A stretch of 64,000 nt of DNA from Streptomyces mayonensis (GTDB lineage: Bacteria; Actinomycetota; Actinomycetes; Streptomycetales; Streptomycetaceae): contig NZ_JACBYP010000018.1 in the NCBI RefSeq assembly GCF_018982965.1, positions 1 through 64,000 on the forward strand, given 5' to 3'. The position numbers were made by a program, and so were the translations under genes. The notes under the pieces are model-generated. The model made no database searches and was not told where the DNA came from. It saw only the letters and a program-made list of their open reading frames with translations. Below, in pieces: positions 44,256 through 53,623 of the stretch. How positions within the stretch are numbered: the first letter of the stretch is position 1; each line of letters starts with the position of its first letter.

Positions 44256-44582
44256 CCGAAGGTCCCGAACCCCAGGACCCGCGGGTGGAATCGTCCGCGG
44301 CCGCGACGCGGACACAGCGGTATGGGCTGCCATATATGCGTCGCGGCTCGGCGACTTCACAATGAGCCGCGAACGCCGCGAACGTCTTGCAGCCCTGGGC
44401 GCAGATCCCGCTGTTGACGAGGGCTTCCATGCCCCATGATGCGTGGTCTCCGAGTCGATGAGGCCCGGTGGCCGGTGATATTGCTGTCGGGCCCCAGTCG
44501 CTCAACCTGCCGCAGGTATGGCGGTGGTGTTGGGCTGATCCGGGGCGCACGGCGACTTTTCAGGTCGGGGATTTTACCTGGC
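44256..44582. other. gap with possible gene remnant
   Basis: A frame ending at 44439 contains DADTAVWAAIYASRLGDFTM followed by SRERRERLAALGADPAV, which looks protein-like, recalling tails of helicase-associated domains. It has no start of its own, and I regard it as a remnant. The rest has no gene. Confidence 0.35.
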
Positions 44583-45761
44583 TCAGCCCGGGGGCAGTAT
44601 GCGCAGTGCTACGACTGTGCCGTCGTCACCGAAGGAGACGGGACCCCACTCCGGGGCCGTGGTGTCGGTCGGGTAGGTGAGGCGCTTCCTGTACACCAGC
44701 TGCCTGTACGCCTCGACCTCGCCGTCCACCAGGAGCTGGTACAACTCCTGATCCATACCGGAGAACGCCTCCACCCGTATTCCTCCGAGTCGGAAAACCT
44801 GATCCGTTCCTACGAATCGCGTAGGGCCGATCTTGTGCCATGCGTCTCGGACGCTCGAAGAGCCGGCGAAGGTGCGCTGCTCGTAGTGCTTGCGTCCTTG
44901 TTCGTCGGTCAAGTACTGAGCTACCTCCTCGCTTGCGCCGGACAATGCGAGCTGACCGGCAGCCGCTGTTCGCGCCAGTAACTGACCGAACCAGCCGAGG
45001 TCTTTGCGCGGGATGAGGAACCCGTCCTGTACTCGTTCCTTGCGGCCGTCATGAGCGGGCACCGTGACGGCTCCGGCGTAGGGAGGGTTTCGCTTCGACA
45101 ACGTCGCGTCTGCGCACCCACGCCCCGTGGGCGGCCTGGCGGGCAGCAGCCCGTTTCCCGGTGCCTGTAAGACATTGACCGTGACGCCCTCCTTTGCCAG
45201 CAGTTCCGTGGACATCAGGAGGCAGGGCGTGGTGTTCCACTCGGCGAGGTGGAACTGCTCGGCGCGCTCGGTGGCCCTCGCGAGTTGTTTGAACGCGGAG
45301 CGATCAGACTTGCTGGTGCGCTTAGTGGCGACTTGATGATTGCCGTTGACGGTCACGACGAATATCCGAGAGGCCTCTCCGGGCTGCCAGGCTTCGATGA
45401 AGAAGTCGGGACGTGGTCGAGCGCCCAAGGTCGGGCGTGGACCGGAACGCGCGAATCCCGCCAGCAGTACGACCTCGGCGTCCAGGACCGAGATCAGGCG
45501 GTCCGGGAAACGGTTCCGCACAGTTCGTTCCGCGACGGCCAGCCCCAGCGCTCTGCCCAGTTCCCGCGCCTGCATACCTCTATAGGAGAGTTCCGGGATC
45601 TGCCCCTCCTCGGTGAGCGCGAGGTAGCCACTGGCTCCAGCGGCAAGTGCCTGGCAGTACTTCAGAGCCTGCCAGTGTTCGGCCAGGCCCCGCCCCCGTC
45701 CTTGGCGAGCCAGGGTGGTGGCACGAGCGAAGACACCGAGCAAGTCCCACGGCGTGATCAC
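44583..45761 (-). CDS. hypothetical protein with possible nuclease-like core
   Basis: The protein has 392 residues (MITPWDLLGVFARATTLARQ start). No family is recognised. A segment RPRPDFFIEAW, then RIFVVTVNGNH, VATKRTSKSD and RAFKQLARATERAEQFH (quoted in parts) has the strand-loop-helix order of PD-(D/E)XK folds, with an atypical second acidic position. A TTA codon (45168-45170) is present. It lies between the helicase/HEPN pair and a regulatory cassette, on the opposite strand, in element cargo. A defence role is a guess. Confidence 0.65.
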   Translation of the reverse strand: MITPWDLLGVFARATTLARQGRGRGLAEHWQALKYCQALAAGASGYLALTEEGQIPELSYRGMQARELGRALGLAVAERTVRNRFPDRLISVLDAEVVLLAGFARSGPRPTLGARPRPDFFIEAWQPGEASRIFVVTVNGNHQVATKRTSKSDRSAFKQLARATERAEQFHLAEWNTTPCLLMSTELLAKEGVTVNVLQAPGNGLLPARPPTGRGCADATLSKRNPPYAGAVTVPAHDGRKERVQDGFLIPRKDLGWFGQLLARTAAAGQLALSGASEEVAQYLTDEQGRKHYEQRTFAGSSSVRDAWHKIGPTRFVGTDQVFRLGGIRVEAFSGMDQELYQLLVDGEVEAYRQLVYRKRLTYPTDTTAPEWGPVSFGDDGTVVALRILPPG

Positions 45762-45980
45762 GAGGTCTTGGCGCGAAGTCGGCGATCCGGACGGCTCTGG
45801 AGAGGGCCGGCCATCGGCTTCGAGGCTCCCGTCGCGGTAGGGGCGTTTCCACGCCGCCGATACGCCGTCTCCCCGCCGTCCGGGCGGCGGAGAAGCGTCG
45901 GGGGGACGGCGTGGAGACGCGCTGCGGACAAGCGGACCCTGTGGGGCACGCCCATTCGTACGACCGGAAGAGCGACCGCG

Positions 45981-46424
45981 ATGCTGAACGACTCAAGCCC
46001 GGCAGTGCACAGTCCGCACATGCACTGGATGCCTCTGACCGGTCGGTGCGAGCCGCTCTCCCTGGCCCGTGACCGGGTTCGTACCGTCCTGGCCGGCGTC
46101 GTCCTCAGCGTGGACGACGCTGTGCTGGTCGTATCCGAGCTGGTGGGCAACGCAGTGCGACACACGACTGCCGGCCCTGACCGTCTGACCATCGAGATCG
46201 ACGGGGATCAGGTCGTCGTCGCGGTCCACGACCCGGAGCCTGACGACGGTCGGGTGCACCTGTCGGAGACGGCTGCGGATCCGCTTGCCGAGTCCGGCCG
46301 TGGACTGTGGCTGGTGCAGACGCTGGCACGTCGGTGGTATGTGGAGACCACTGCCGTCGGCAAGGCGGTCGTTGCCGTCCTGCCGCGCGGGAAAGCAGCG
46401 ATCAGCCGAGCGGCAGGCTCTTGA
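45981..46424 (+). CDS. RsbW-like ATP-binding (HATPase) regulatory protein
   Basis: The protein has 147 residues. It has the histidine-kinase-like ATPase fold found in the many Streptomyces anti-sigma-like proteins: VVSELVGNAVRHTTAG (N box), VHDPEPDDG (G1) and ESGRGLWLVQTLA (G2). It is usually a switch partner of XRE/DUF397 clusters, as seen a few genes downstream. Start ATG at 45981. Confidence 0.85.
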   Translation: MLNDSSPAVHSPHMHWMPLTGRCEPLSLARDRVRTVLAGVVLSVDDAVLVVSELVGNAVRHTTAGPDRLTIEIDGDQVVVAVHDPEPDDGRVHLSETAADPLAESGRGLWLVQTLARRWYVETTAVGKAVVAVLPRGKAAISRAAGS

Positions 46425-47118
46425 CGACGTTCCACCGGTAGGTGCGTTCCTCGCGTCGCAGCTCCACCAACTGCACTTCCTGGACGTGCAGATCGACTGG
46501 TGCAAGGCCGCGGAGGGGGGTGACGGCCTCGATGACCGGGGCAGCGGGGCGTGGCCGGTTGTTGTAGGCCAGGCTCAGGTGGGGGCGGAACAGCGCGGTC
46601 GGCTTCCGGGGAGTCAGCTCCAGGGAAGCCATGGACTTGCTGAGGGCCGCGTGCAGCGCCAGTATCGGGCCCCAGGGCGCGACCGTCAGGCGTACGGCTC
46701 CCCGAGAACCCGCGAGCGGGACCGCCCGCAGGCTGAAGGCCGCCGGGAGAAGCGGTGCCGCTGCGCTGATGACGTCATCGAGACGGCTCAGCGGCAGCGC
46801 TGCGGCGGCACCGACGCGTGTGAGCGTGATGTGCAACCCGTCGTCGGGGACCGGATCCAGGCCAAGCGGCGCGAGGTGCTGCTGACAGCGAAGAGCGAGG
46901 TCGGCCAGCGCTGGGCTGTCCGGGAAGGTGAGCATCCAGTAGTACGCCCGGGTCTGTGCCGTCCAGCCGGGCCGGTCCCAGTGATCGACCATGGTCTCCA
47001 CGGCGTCGAAGACGCCCTGGTCGTGCGCCGCAATCACCGCCGGGTCACTCAGGTCGGCCGGCGGGTGGGCAGGGAAGGCTGCGGGATCGGCGCTGAGCTG
47101 GACGTGCGGCCAAGACAC
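46402..47118 (-). CDS. 2H phosphoesterase / 2'-5' RNA ligase-like protein
   Basis: The protein has 238 residues from a GTG at 47118 with GGAGGA upstream. Both 2H motifs are intact: HITLTRVG and HLSLAYNN. This fold acts on cyclic phosphates in RNA or nucleotides. It overlaps the 3' end of the convergent HATPase gene by 23 bp and follows the XRE-TPR gene on the same strand after 19 bp, suggesting co-transcription with it. Confidence 0.85.
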   Translation of the reverse strand: MSWPHVQLSADPAAFPAHPPADLSDPAVIAAHDQGVFDAVETMVDHWDRPGWTAQTRAYYWMLTFPDSPALADLALRCQQHLAPLGLDPVPDDGLHITLTRVGAAAALPLSRLDDVISAAAPLLPAAFSLRAVPLAGSRGAVRLTVAPWGPILALHAALSKSMASLELTPRKPTALFRPHLSLAYNNRPRPAAPVIEAVTPLRGLAPVDLHVQEVQLVELRREERTYRWNVVKSLPLG

Positions 47119-47137
47119 CCGGCGAACTCCTCCGTGA

Positions 47138-48460
47138 TCACCCTGCCTCAGCAGGCGGGAACTGACAGCCCCAGGCGCGGAGCTGTTCGCCATACTCGCG
47201 CACCGCCGGCCGGGACCGCCAAGGGGCTGCTCGCTCGTACAGGTCCCGGGAGCGTTGTCGCACCGAGCTGATCGGCAGCGGGCTGGCCAGAGTGATCGCC
47301 TGTTGCCCGAGGGACATGGCGTGCTCCACGTCCGGTGCTCGCTGTTGAAGCATCGCGGTGGCCACGTCGATGCGGACCAGCGAGCGGCTCCACGCGGAGT
47401 CGGACTTCTCGACCAGGTCGTCGAGGTTCTCGGCGTCTCGCAGCACGTGCCCGGTGTCCTGCAGAGCGACACGGGCGGTCAGCGCATTGGCCAAGGTGCG
47501 GGCCCGCCCATACGGCGAGAAGGAGATGCAGGAGGTCAGGCCAGGAGCCACGTCATGCTGATCGGAGAGCTCCAGAGCCCGCCCGATGGCCCGCTCAGCC
47601 TGGGCCCGGTCATCGAGCTTGCCGAGCGCCCGGGCCCGGCCGTTGACCAGCAGCCGGATGGCCTGCGGGTGGTTCGGCGCCCGGTCCACCGCAGCGGCGG
47701 CCCGCGCGTCGGCCTCGTCGTAGCGGCCTGCGTAGTACGCCGCGAAGGACTGGGTGCCGCAGGCCCACAGCTCGGTGTCGAGATCGCCGATCGCCCGACT
47801 CAGTTCCAGCGCTTCGGCGCAGTACGCCTCAGCCAGGGGGAACGCGCCGGTGTTCACCGCCATGTAGCCGAGCAGTCCGCCAGCGCGTGCAGCGATCCGG
47901 AACAGTTCCTTGCGTGCGGCCGGAGGTTGCTGACCGGCGAGCAGGGTGTGCCCCATGCTGTGCAGGCTCTTCGTCTGCCCCCACAGGCCATCCGGCCCGT
48001 CCTTCTCGTACCGCTCGGTGATTCCCGCGATCCGGGAGGCGAGAAAGGACAGAGTGGTCTGGTCGACGTTGCCGGAGGCCAGCTGGCGGGCTCGGGCGAC
48101 AATGTCCGTCGGGTCGTCGGCGGGGGCGGGCGGGCCGGGCTGGGGAGAAGGTGGAACGTTCGCAGGTAGGGGTTCCGGGGCGGACGGTGGATAGGCCGAG
48201 GGCGAAGCGAACAGGTCGCGGGCAGTCCTGCCCAGCAGCTCCTCCAGAATGCGGCACGTGTCCGGGCGGGGAAGCTGCTTCAGTTCCCCACTCATCCACC
48301 GGTCGAACTGCCGCGATGAGACCGCGACCGAGGCCAGCCGAGGGTCATCCGCCTGCTTGGCCAGGTTCTTGGCCGCGCGGGAGAATTGCACCTCGAATGC
48401 CGTGTAAGTCGTGAGGTGGCGCTCTTCGAGTAACTGCCGAAGCAGCGTGTTCCGGGGCAT
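47138..48460 (-). CDS. TPR-containing transcriptional regulator (XRE-like)
   Basis: The protein has 440 residues from an ATG at 48460 (GGGAGG upstream). The N-terminal ~80 residues are a degenerate helix-turn-helix (RNTLLRQLLEERHLTTYTAF, then VSSRQFDRWMSGEL). A Pro-rich linker follows, then TPR-like repeats to the C-terminus. This is a common Streptomyces regulator architecture, divergent here from the Scr1-type gene. The ligand is unknown. Confidence 0.8.
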   Translation of the reverse strand: MPRNTLLRQLLEERHLTTYTAFEVQFSRAAKNLAKQADDPRLASVAVSSRQFDRWMSGELKQLPRPDTCRILEELLGRTARDLFASPSAYPPSAPEPLPANVPPSPQPGPPAPADDPTDIVARARQLASGNVDQTTLSFLASRIAGITERYEKDGPDGLWGQTKSLHSMGHTLLAGQQPPAARKELFRIAARAGGLLGYMAVNTGAFPLAEAYCAEALELSRAIGDLDTELWACGTQSFAAYYAGRYDEADARAAAAVDRAPNHPQAIRLLVNGRARALGKLDDRAQAERAIGRALELSDQHDVAPGLTSCISFSPYGRARTLANALTARVALQDTGHVLRDAENLDDLVEKSDSAWSRSLVRIDVATAMLQQRAPDVEHAMSLGQQAITLASPLPISSVRQRSRDLYERAAPWRSRPAVREYGEQLRAWGCQFPPAEAG

Positions 48461-48643
48461 GGAAGACCTCCCAACACGTCGGCGGAACCATGGGCTCCTC
48501 GGCAAACGGCACGCACGCCGGACCGTGCGGCGTACGGGATGTCCTACGCAAGAGTGCCGACGCAAAGCGCAACTAGGCAATATGTCTGGCCAAGTTGGCC
48601 CGTTCGGGTTGTCCGCCAACGGGTGGATGGACAGACTGCCTCC

Positions 48644-49525
48644 ATGGCACTGAAGAGGAAGCTGGCCCCTCAGTCGGTCTACCGACGTCAGCTCGCCACA
48701 CGGCTGCGCGAGTTACGGGAGGCGTCCGGCCTGACCCTCACCGAGGTGTCGAAGCAGATCGAGGTCAACCAGGGGTCCCTCAGCCGGATCGAGACCGGCG
48801 AGCGCGGCACCACCCCTGTACTGGTCCGGGCTCTCCTCGACTGCTACGCCGTCACCGACACCGAACTGCGTGACGACATCCTCGACCTGGTGCGTGCCGA
48901 CAAGGAACAGCAGAAGCCCTGGTGGCGGAAGTACTCCACGGTTCTCACCCCGACCCGCTACGACGGTTACCTCGCCCTGGAGGCAGGGGCCGTCGGGCTG
49001 GCCAACTACCAGCCCCTGCTCGTTCCCGGCCTGCTTCAGACGGAGGACTACGCTCGCGCAGTCATCGCCCAGATGCGTCCCGAGCTCACTTCTGACCAGG
49101 TGGACGCCCTGGTCAAGGTACGGATGGAACGCCAGGAAAGCCGCCTGTCCGGCGAGCATTCCACCGACCTGTGGGCCGTCCTGGACGAAGCCGTCCTCCA
49201 CCGGGTTATCGGCTCTCCCGCCGTGATGCGCCAGCAGTTCGACTACCTTGTCCAGGCCGACGAGCAGCCCAACGTCACCATCCAACTTCTCCCGTTCTCC
49301 GCCGGCGCCCACCCCGGCCTCTACGGGCCCTTCGTCATCCTCACCTTCCCCCAGCCCACGGCACCGCTGGTCTGGCTGGAGAACCCCAACAACTCCGTGT
49401 ACCTGGAGTCCGAGAGCGACATCCAGAACTACACGGACATCTTCGACCAGCTCAGGGCCTCGGCCCTCAGCCCCGCCGAGACCCGTACCCATCTCACCCG
49501 CACCGCCGAGGAGCTTGAACCGTGA
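48644..49525 (+). CDS. Scr1-family XRE regulator (DUF5753)
   Basis: The protein has 293 residues. The helix-turn-helix lies at 20-75 (LRELREASGLTLTEVSKQIE, SLSRIETGERGTTPVLVRALLDCY). The DUF5753 domain follows (PLLVPGLLQTEDYARAVI, QPNVTIQLLPFSAGAHPGLYGPF). These proteins work with the DUF397 partner encoded next in a toxin-antitoxin-like developmental switch (BldB/WhiJ-type systems). It has GTGA overlap with that partner. Confidence 0.93.
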   Translation: MALKRKLAPQSVYRRQLATRLRELREASGLTLTEVSKQIEVNQGSLSRIETGERGTTPVLVRALLDCYAVTDTELRDDILDLVRADKEQQKPWWRKYSTVLTPTRYDGYLALEAGAVGLANYQPLLVPGLLQTEDYARAVIAQMRPELTSDQVDALVKVRMERQESRLSGEHSTDLWAVLDEAVLHRVIGSPAVMRQQFDYLVQADEQPNVTIQLLPFSAGAHPGLYGPFVILTFPQPTAPLVWLENPNNSVYLESESDIQNYTDIFDQLRASALSPAETRTHLTRTAEELEP

Positions 49526-49752
49526 GCACGCCCCCGCCGCGCCGCCTCCACGCCGAGGAACTTCAGAAGGCGCGCTGGCGCAAGAGTTCCTACAGCGGCG
49601 GCGCCAACGATTGCGTCGAGATCGCCGACCTCGGTGCGTACGCAGCGGTACGCGACTCAAAAGACCTTGAACTGTCACCGGTGATTCTCAGCCGCTCCGC
49701 CCTGGATGATCTGCTGGGCCTTTACACGGACGGCGAAACTTGCGTCGGCTGA
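49522..49752 (+). CDS. DUF397 protein (Scr1 partner)
   Basis: The protein has 76 residues with the family signature WRKSSYSGGANDCVEIAD, then VRDSKDLELSPVILS. Start GTG overlaps the XRE gene stop. It is expected to bind or antagonise the XRE partner. Confidence 0.93.
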   Translation: MSTPPPRRLHAEELQKARWRKSSYSGGANDCVEIADLGAYAAVRDSKDLELSPVILSRSALDDLLGLYTDGETCVG

Positions 49753-49806
49753 AACCCTGGCCAATCCGCACGTGCACCGTGTCAGCAGCCACCTGGGAGT
49801 GCCCGC

Positions 49807-50352
49807 GTGAGTGACCAGCACGACAAGCCGTTCCTGCAGATCGTGGTCTGCGCGGCCGGGGTCGCCGCCGACGTCGGCCGACTGATCACGGCAGCCCAGG
49901 AGCGCCACTGGGACGTCGGCGTCGTGGCCACCCCGCAAGGGCTCGGCTTCCTTGACGCGGCGGCGGTTGAAGCCCAGACCGGCCGCCCCATCCGCTCGGC
50001 CTGGCGGTCACCGGGGGAGCCGCGCCCGAGCCGTACTGCGGATGCCATCGCGGTCGCCCCGGCCACGTTCAACACGGTCAACAAGTGGGCCGCCGGGATC
50101 TCCGACAACCTCGCGCTGGCGATCCTGTGCGAGGCACCCGCCATGGGTGTTCCCGTCACCGTGCTGCCGTACCTGAACTCCGCCCAGGCTGCCCATCCGG
50201 CATACCGCCGGAGCCTGGACGTGTTGCGCGAGATGGGTGTCATGATCGGCTCCTACGAGCCTCACCGGCCGAAGGTTGGCGGCGGGGCCGACCGCTACCG
50301 CTGGGAGGAAGTGCTGGAACTGCTCGCTCCCAGGCTGTCTACGCGGTCGTGA
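49807..50352 (+). CDS. HFCD-type flavoprotein
   Basis: The protein has 181 residues. Its pattern is that of the homo-oligomeric flavin-containing Cys decarboxylase family: IVVCAAGVAADVGRLI, then ADAIAVAPATFNTVNKWAAGISDNLAL and VPVTVLPYLN. It probably binds FMN. In Streptomyces such a gene commonly follows Scr1/DUF397 pairs; the substrate is unknown. Its stop abuts the relaxase stop (convergent, no gap). Confidence 0.88.
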   Translation: MSDQHDKPFLQIVVCAAGVAADVGRLITAAQERHWDVGVVATPQGLGFLDAAAVEAQTGRPIRSAWRSPGEPRPSRTADAIAVAPATFNTVNKWAAGISDNLALAILCEAPAMGVPVTVLPYLNSAQAAHPAYRRSLDVLREMGVMIGSYEPHRPKVGGGADRYRWEEVLELLAPRLSTRS

Positions 50353-52062
50353 TCAGCGCCTTCGTGCCTGCGGCGGTCGCGGGGGTGCGACCGCAGATGC
50401 TACGTGGCCCGACGGGTTGGGTCGTGGTGACCTTTCGGCCTGCACTGTGCTGGGGTCCTGTTCTGCACGGTCGCTGGGCGCGGGTCGTGCGATAAGGCGC
50501 TGCGTTCTCCAGGTCAAGGTCCTGGCGGGGGAGCGGGCGTCGTTCAGGGCTCGTTGGTCGACCGCCTGCTTGAGGAGTCGCTCCGGGTCGTGGCCGAGTG
50601 CTTCCGCTTCGGCGAGCGCGGTGGTGAGGGCGTCGACAGCGGGATCTGACAGGACCTGTTCCGCGTGCTCGGGCAGGGCCCGGCGGATGTGGCGCATGTA
50701 CCGGTTCACCGCCTGTTGGGGCGGTCGATGCTGGACAAGAGCGGTCAGGGGCGCGCCTGCTGCCTCGTCGTAGGCGGCTTGGAGGTGGAGCAGGGCCTGC
50801 TGCGCGGCGGTGACCTGCTGGTCGTGGTGGCGGAGCTGGTGCCAGCGAGTGGCCGCGACGGTGACGAGGATCGCGGCGTCGAGGAGCATCGCCAGAGCCG
50901 TGCCGTCCCCGGGGGCGGGCTCGCGGAGCATCGCCCGTGCGGCGCTTCGCAGGGTGCGGGCGTGATGGTGTTCGGCCTGGACGCGGGATCGGGTGGCGCG
51001 CTCGAAAGCGGAAGCTGCCTCGCGGAGCTGGGCGCGGAGGGGTGCGGGAGCGAGGAGGGGCAGGGCGTCGAGAGCTTCACCGAAGGCGGCGAGGTGGGCC
51101 TGGGAGGCTCGGTCGTCGTATCCGCTGAGGTGGTGGGGGATGCGTTCGGCAGCTGCGGTTGCCCGGTGCCAAGGGTTGGGCCTGAGCCTCCCGGGCCCGT
51201 CGGCGGGCTGCGGGTCGGTGGCCTCCAGGCGTGCTCGGATCTTGGGGAAGGACAGGTCCGGCGCGAGTTCGGAGCCGGAGAACCAGATCGGTTGCCTGCC
51301 TGCCGTGGTGGTGTCTTCGCTGGAGACCTTGTAGCCACGCACATCGCCAGAAGGGAAGTACACGGCTTCGACCAGCACGCCCTCGGTGTGGCTGAGCAGG
51401 CCGATGAACTCGTCGGTGCTCGTGGTGGCGGCCACGACGGTGCGGACGATGGTGCGCAGGCGTTCGCGAGCCGGCTTCTCCTGGCCCTGGCGGTGTGCCT
51501 TTTCCTGTTCGGCGCGGGTGGGGCGCTTGGCGGCGGTGCGGTCTCCGCGGGCGACTTGGAAGAGGCCGTATCCCTTTTCGATGGTGGCGAGTTCGCGGTC
51601 GGCGGTGAGGTAGTCGTTCCAGTGGCGTGCGGTGCTCAGGTCGCCGCGGACCTTGGTGGCGGCGATGTGGATGTGGTCGGGGGCGTGACGGACGGCGACC
51701 CAGCGGCAGCCGTCCGGGTCGTTTTGTGGCGCGATGCCAGTGGCGGCCACGACGCGGCGGGCTATGTCGGCCCACTCCTCATCGCTGAGGTGGCGGTCGG
51801 TCGTGGCTGTGCGGAGGGAGCAGTGCCAGACGTGGCGCTCGGGTGCGCGGCCGAGGCGGCGGGCTTGCTTGACGCGCAGGTCGAGGTCGGCCACCAGCAG
51901 CCTCTTCGTGGCGGTGAAGTCGTCCGTGCGGCCGGGGTCCGGAGCGAAGCCGTCCCAGGAGGCGACGAGGTGGGGGTCGGTGTGGTCTTTGGCCTTCTTG
52001 GTGTCGAACAGGTAGCGGATCAGGCCGGCCGTGTCCTTGCCGTTGCTGATCTTGGCGATCAC
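50353..52062 (-). CDS. HUH relaxase (mobilisation nuclease)
   Basis: The protein has 569 residues. The N-terminal relaxase domain (MIAKISNGKDTAGLIRYLF start) has the metal-binding three-His site HAPDHIHI (His126, 130, 132). Tyr17 in LIRYLF is a possible catalytic residue; MobP-type enzymes usually place it further on. The C-terminal half is helical with Ala/Arg-rich segments. It nicks the element's oriT and pilots the strand in transfer. It overlaps mobC by ATGA. Confidence 0.92.
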   Translation of the reverse strand: MIAKISNGKDTAGLIRYLFDTKKAKDHTDPHLVASWDGFAPDPGRTDDFTATKRLLVADLDLRVKQARRLGRAPERHVWHCSLRTATTDRHLSDEEWADIARRVVAATGIAPQNDPDGCRWVAVRHAPDHIHIAATKVRGDLSTARHWNDYLTADRELATIEKGYGLFQVARGDRTAAKRPTRAEQEKAHRQGQEKPARERLRTIVRTVVAATTSTDEFIGLLSHTEGVLVEAVYFPSGDVRGYKVSSEDTTTAGRQPIWFSGSELAPDLSFPKIRARLEATDPQPADGPGRLRPNPWHRATAAAERIPHHLSGYDDRASQAHLAAFGEALDALPLLAPAPLRAQLREAASAFERATRSRVQAEHHHARTLRSAARAMLREPAPGDGTALAMLLDAAILVTVAATRWHQLRHHDQQVTAAQQALLHLQAAYDEAAGAPLTALVQHRPPQQAVNRYMRHIRRALPEHAEQVLSDPAVDALTTALAEAEALGHDPERLLKQAVDQRALNDARSPARTLTWRTQRLIARPAPSDRAEQDPSTVQAERSPRPNPSGHVASAVAPPRPPQARRR

Positions 52063-52700
52063 TGGGCTGCCTTCCTGGTGACGGTCTGGTTCGCTGCTGC
52101 CGTGATCTCGCTGATGGCAGCACGGACCGCGCTCAGGGTGCGCTCGGCCTGGGCGAGGGCGGCGGTGTCCCCAGGGTGTGGATGGCCGCCGGAGTTGAGC
52201 TTCCGGGCGATTTGGTTGACGTTGTTGCCGATCTTGGCGATCTGCTCGCGCAGGGCGGTCAGCTCGTCGATGTAGTCGTCCAGAGGGGTGCGCTGGCCGG
52301 GCAGGGCGAGGTCGCCGTGGATGTGGGCCATGACGACGGCGCCAACGTAGTGGGCGCCGGCGATGTTGAGCGACCGGGCCTTGGCGAGGATGGCGCTCTT
52401 CTCTTCGACGCTGTAGCGCACGTCGACGCGCTCCTTGCGCTGGGTGTCTTTGCGCCTGCGGCGGCGGGCGATGCGGTGCAGGGCGGCGGTTTCGGCGGCA
52501 CGAGGCAGAACGACGGGGGTGGCCTGGATGCGTTGTCCTTCCTCGGGTGCCCCCTGGCGCCCGTGGGTCTCCGCCACCCCCGGGGCGGAACTCCCGTTGG
52601 ACCGCCCCTTGGACGGTCCAACGGCATACCTTGCTGGCTGGGTGACGCTTGTGGTCATCTCCCGCTGTCCGGCGGGCAGCTCACGTCGGGCTTCGTGCAT
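52059..52700 (-). CDS. MobC-like relaxosome accessory protein
   Basis: The protein has 213 residues from an ATG at 52700; a downstream ATG at 52658 is possible. The N-terminus is disordered. The C-terminal 110 residues match MobC (RKERVDVRYSVEEKSAILAKA, LTALREQIAKIGNNVNQIARKLN). It binds oriT next to the relaxase. The oriT is expected nearby, probably in 52701-52813. Confidence 0.88.
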   Translation of the reverse strand: MHEARRELPAGQREMTTSVTQPARYAVGPSKGRSNGSSAPGVAETHGRQGAPEEGQRIQATPVVLPRAAETAALHRIARRRRRKDTQRKERVDVRYSVEEKSAILAKARSLNIAGAHYVGAVVMAHIHGDLALPGQRTPLDDYIDELTALREQIAKIGNNVNQIARKLNSGGHPHPGDTAALAQAERTLSAVRAAISEITAAANQTVTRKAAQ

Positions 52701-52813
52701 CGGGGCAGTCCTTACTAGGAGTCGGCGGACGGGATGTGCCTGGGGTGGTCGGCTCCGCTCCTTGTCCACTCGCTGAGCAGCGCGATGACGGGCGGTACCG
52801 ACCGGTCAGCGCG

Positions 52814-53623
52814 CTAAGAGACGTGCTCGGGCGTACGGTCGAGTTCGGCCTGCAGGCGGCGTGTGATCTCGGTGAGGCGGTCTTTGCCGACGGGGTGGCC
52901 CTGGGCTCGGATCGCCGCTTCGACGTGGCGGCGGGAGATACGTCCTTGGCGGCCCAGGGGCGCGGCGCGGCCGAGAGCCAGGAGCGTTTCCGTGGAAGCG
53001 CTGGGCTGCCGACCCTTGATCGGGCTGTGGGGCTGACGCGCATCCGCCACTTCGGCCGGGGGGTCCGCCACGTCCGCGCTGTCCTCCGCCACAACTTCGG
53101 GCCGTGCTTGTGCCGCATCCTTTGAGGCATCGGCCGTGTCGCTGTCCGGAGAGGACCGCAGCAAGTCCTCGACGTGAGTGTGGCGCTGAGCACTAACCGG
53201 TTCAGTCGAGTGCCGACCATTGGGGTGCCGGCGTATGACGAGATCCAGGTGGACGGCTCCGGCGAGTGCGAGCGGGGCGATGGCCGACAGGGCGCCGACG
53301 GTGACGTCGTCCAGGTGGAGCCCGGCGGCGTCGCTCTCCTGGTTGAGACGGACTGCGTGCAGGGCGTTCGCCCAGATACTCGTGATGGTGGCGATGCCGA
53401 CGAGGGCCCAGACGTAGAGGCGAGATCGCCAGGGGGCGGCCCGCAGGATGAGCAGGGCCGCGACGCCGATGGCGATGAACCCGTCGATCACGAGCGGGAA
53501 GGCGTACGTCAGCATTCCGCGGATGTGGATGGCCACTGCCATCTGCCGCAGGGCGTCGTACGAGAGGGCGAAGCCGATCGTGCCGACCAGAGCGACCCCC
53601 AGACGGATCGCGGCGGTCATCAT
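52814..53623 (-). CDS. DUF2637 membrane protein (Spd-like)
   Basis: The protein has 269 residues from an ATG at 53623. Four hydrophobic helices lie in the first 140 residues (LGVALVGTIGFALSYDAL, FPLVIDGFIAIGVAALLIL, VWALVGIATITSIWANAL, ALSAIAPLALAGAVHLDLV). A hydrophilic Asp/Ala tail and a small C-terminal domain (GRISRRHVEAAIRAQGHPVGKDRL) follow. DUF2637 proteins are typical of actinomycete conjugative plasmids and integrative elements, where they aid intramycelial spread. Confidence 0.85.
   Translation of the reverse strand: MMTAAIRLGVALVGTIGFALSYDALRQMAVAIHIRGMLTYAFPLVIDGFIAIGVAALLILRAAPWRSRLYVWALVGIATITSIWANALHAVRLNQESDAAGLHLDDVTVGALSAIAPLALAGAVHLDLVIRRHPNGRHSTEPVSAQRHTHVEDLLRSSPDSDTADASKDAAQARPEVVAEDSADVADPPAEVADARQPHSPIKGRQPSASTETLLALGRAAPLGRQGRISRRHVEAAIRAQGHPVGKDRLTEITRRLQAELDRTPEHVS

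Noticed and set aside
45249..45980. N-terminal extension of the HATPase gene
   Set aside because: The extension is antisense to the 44583-45761 gene, and the family N-terminus begins at 45981.
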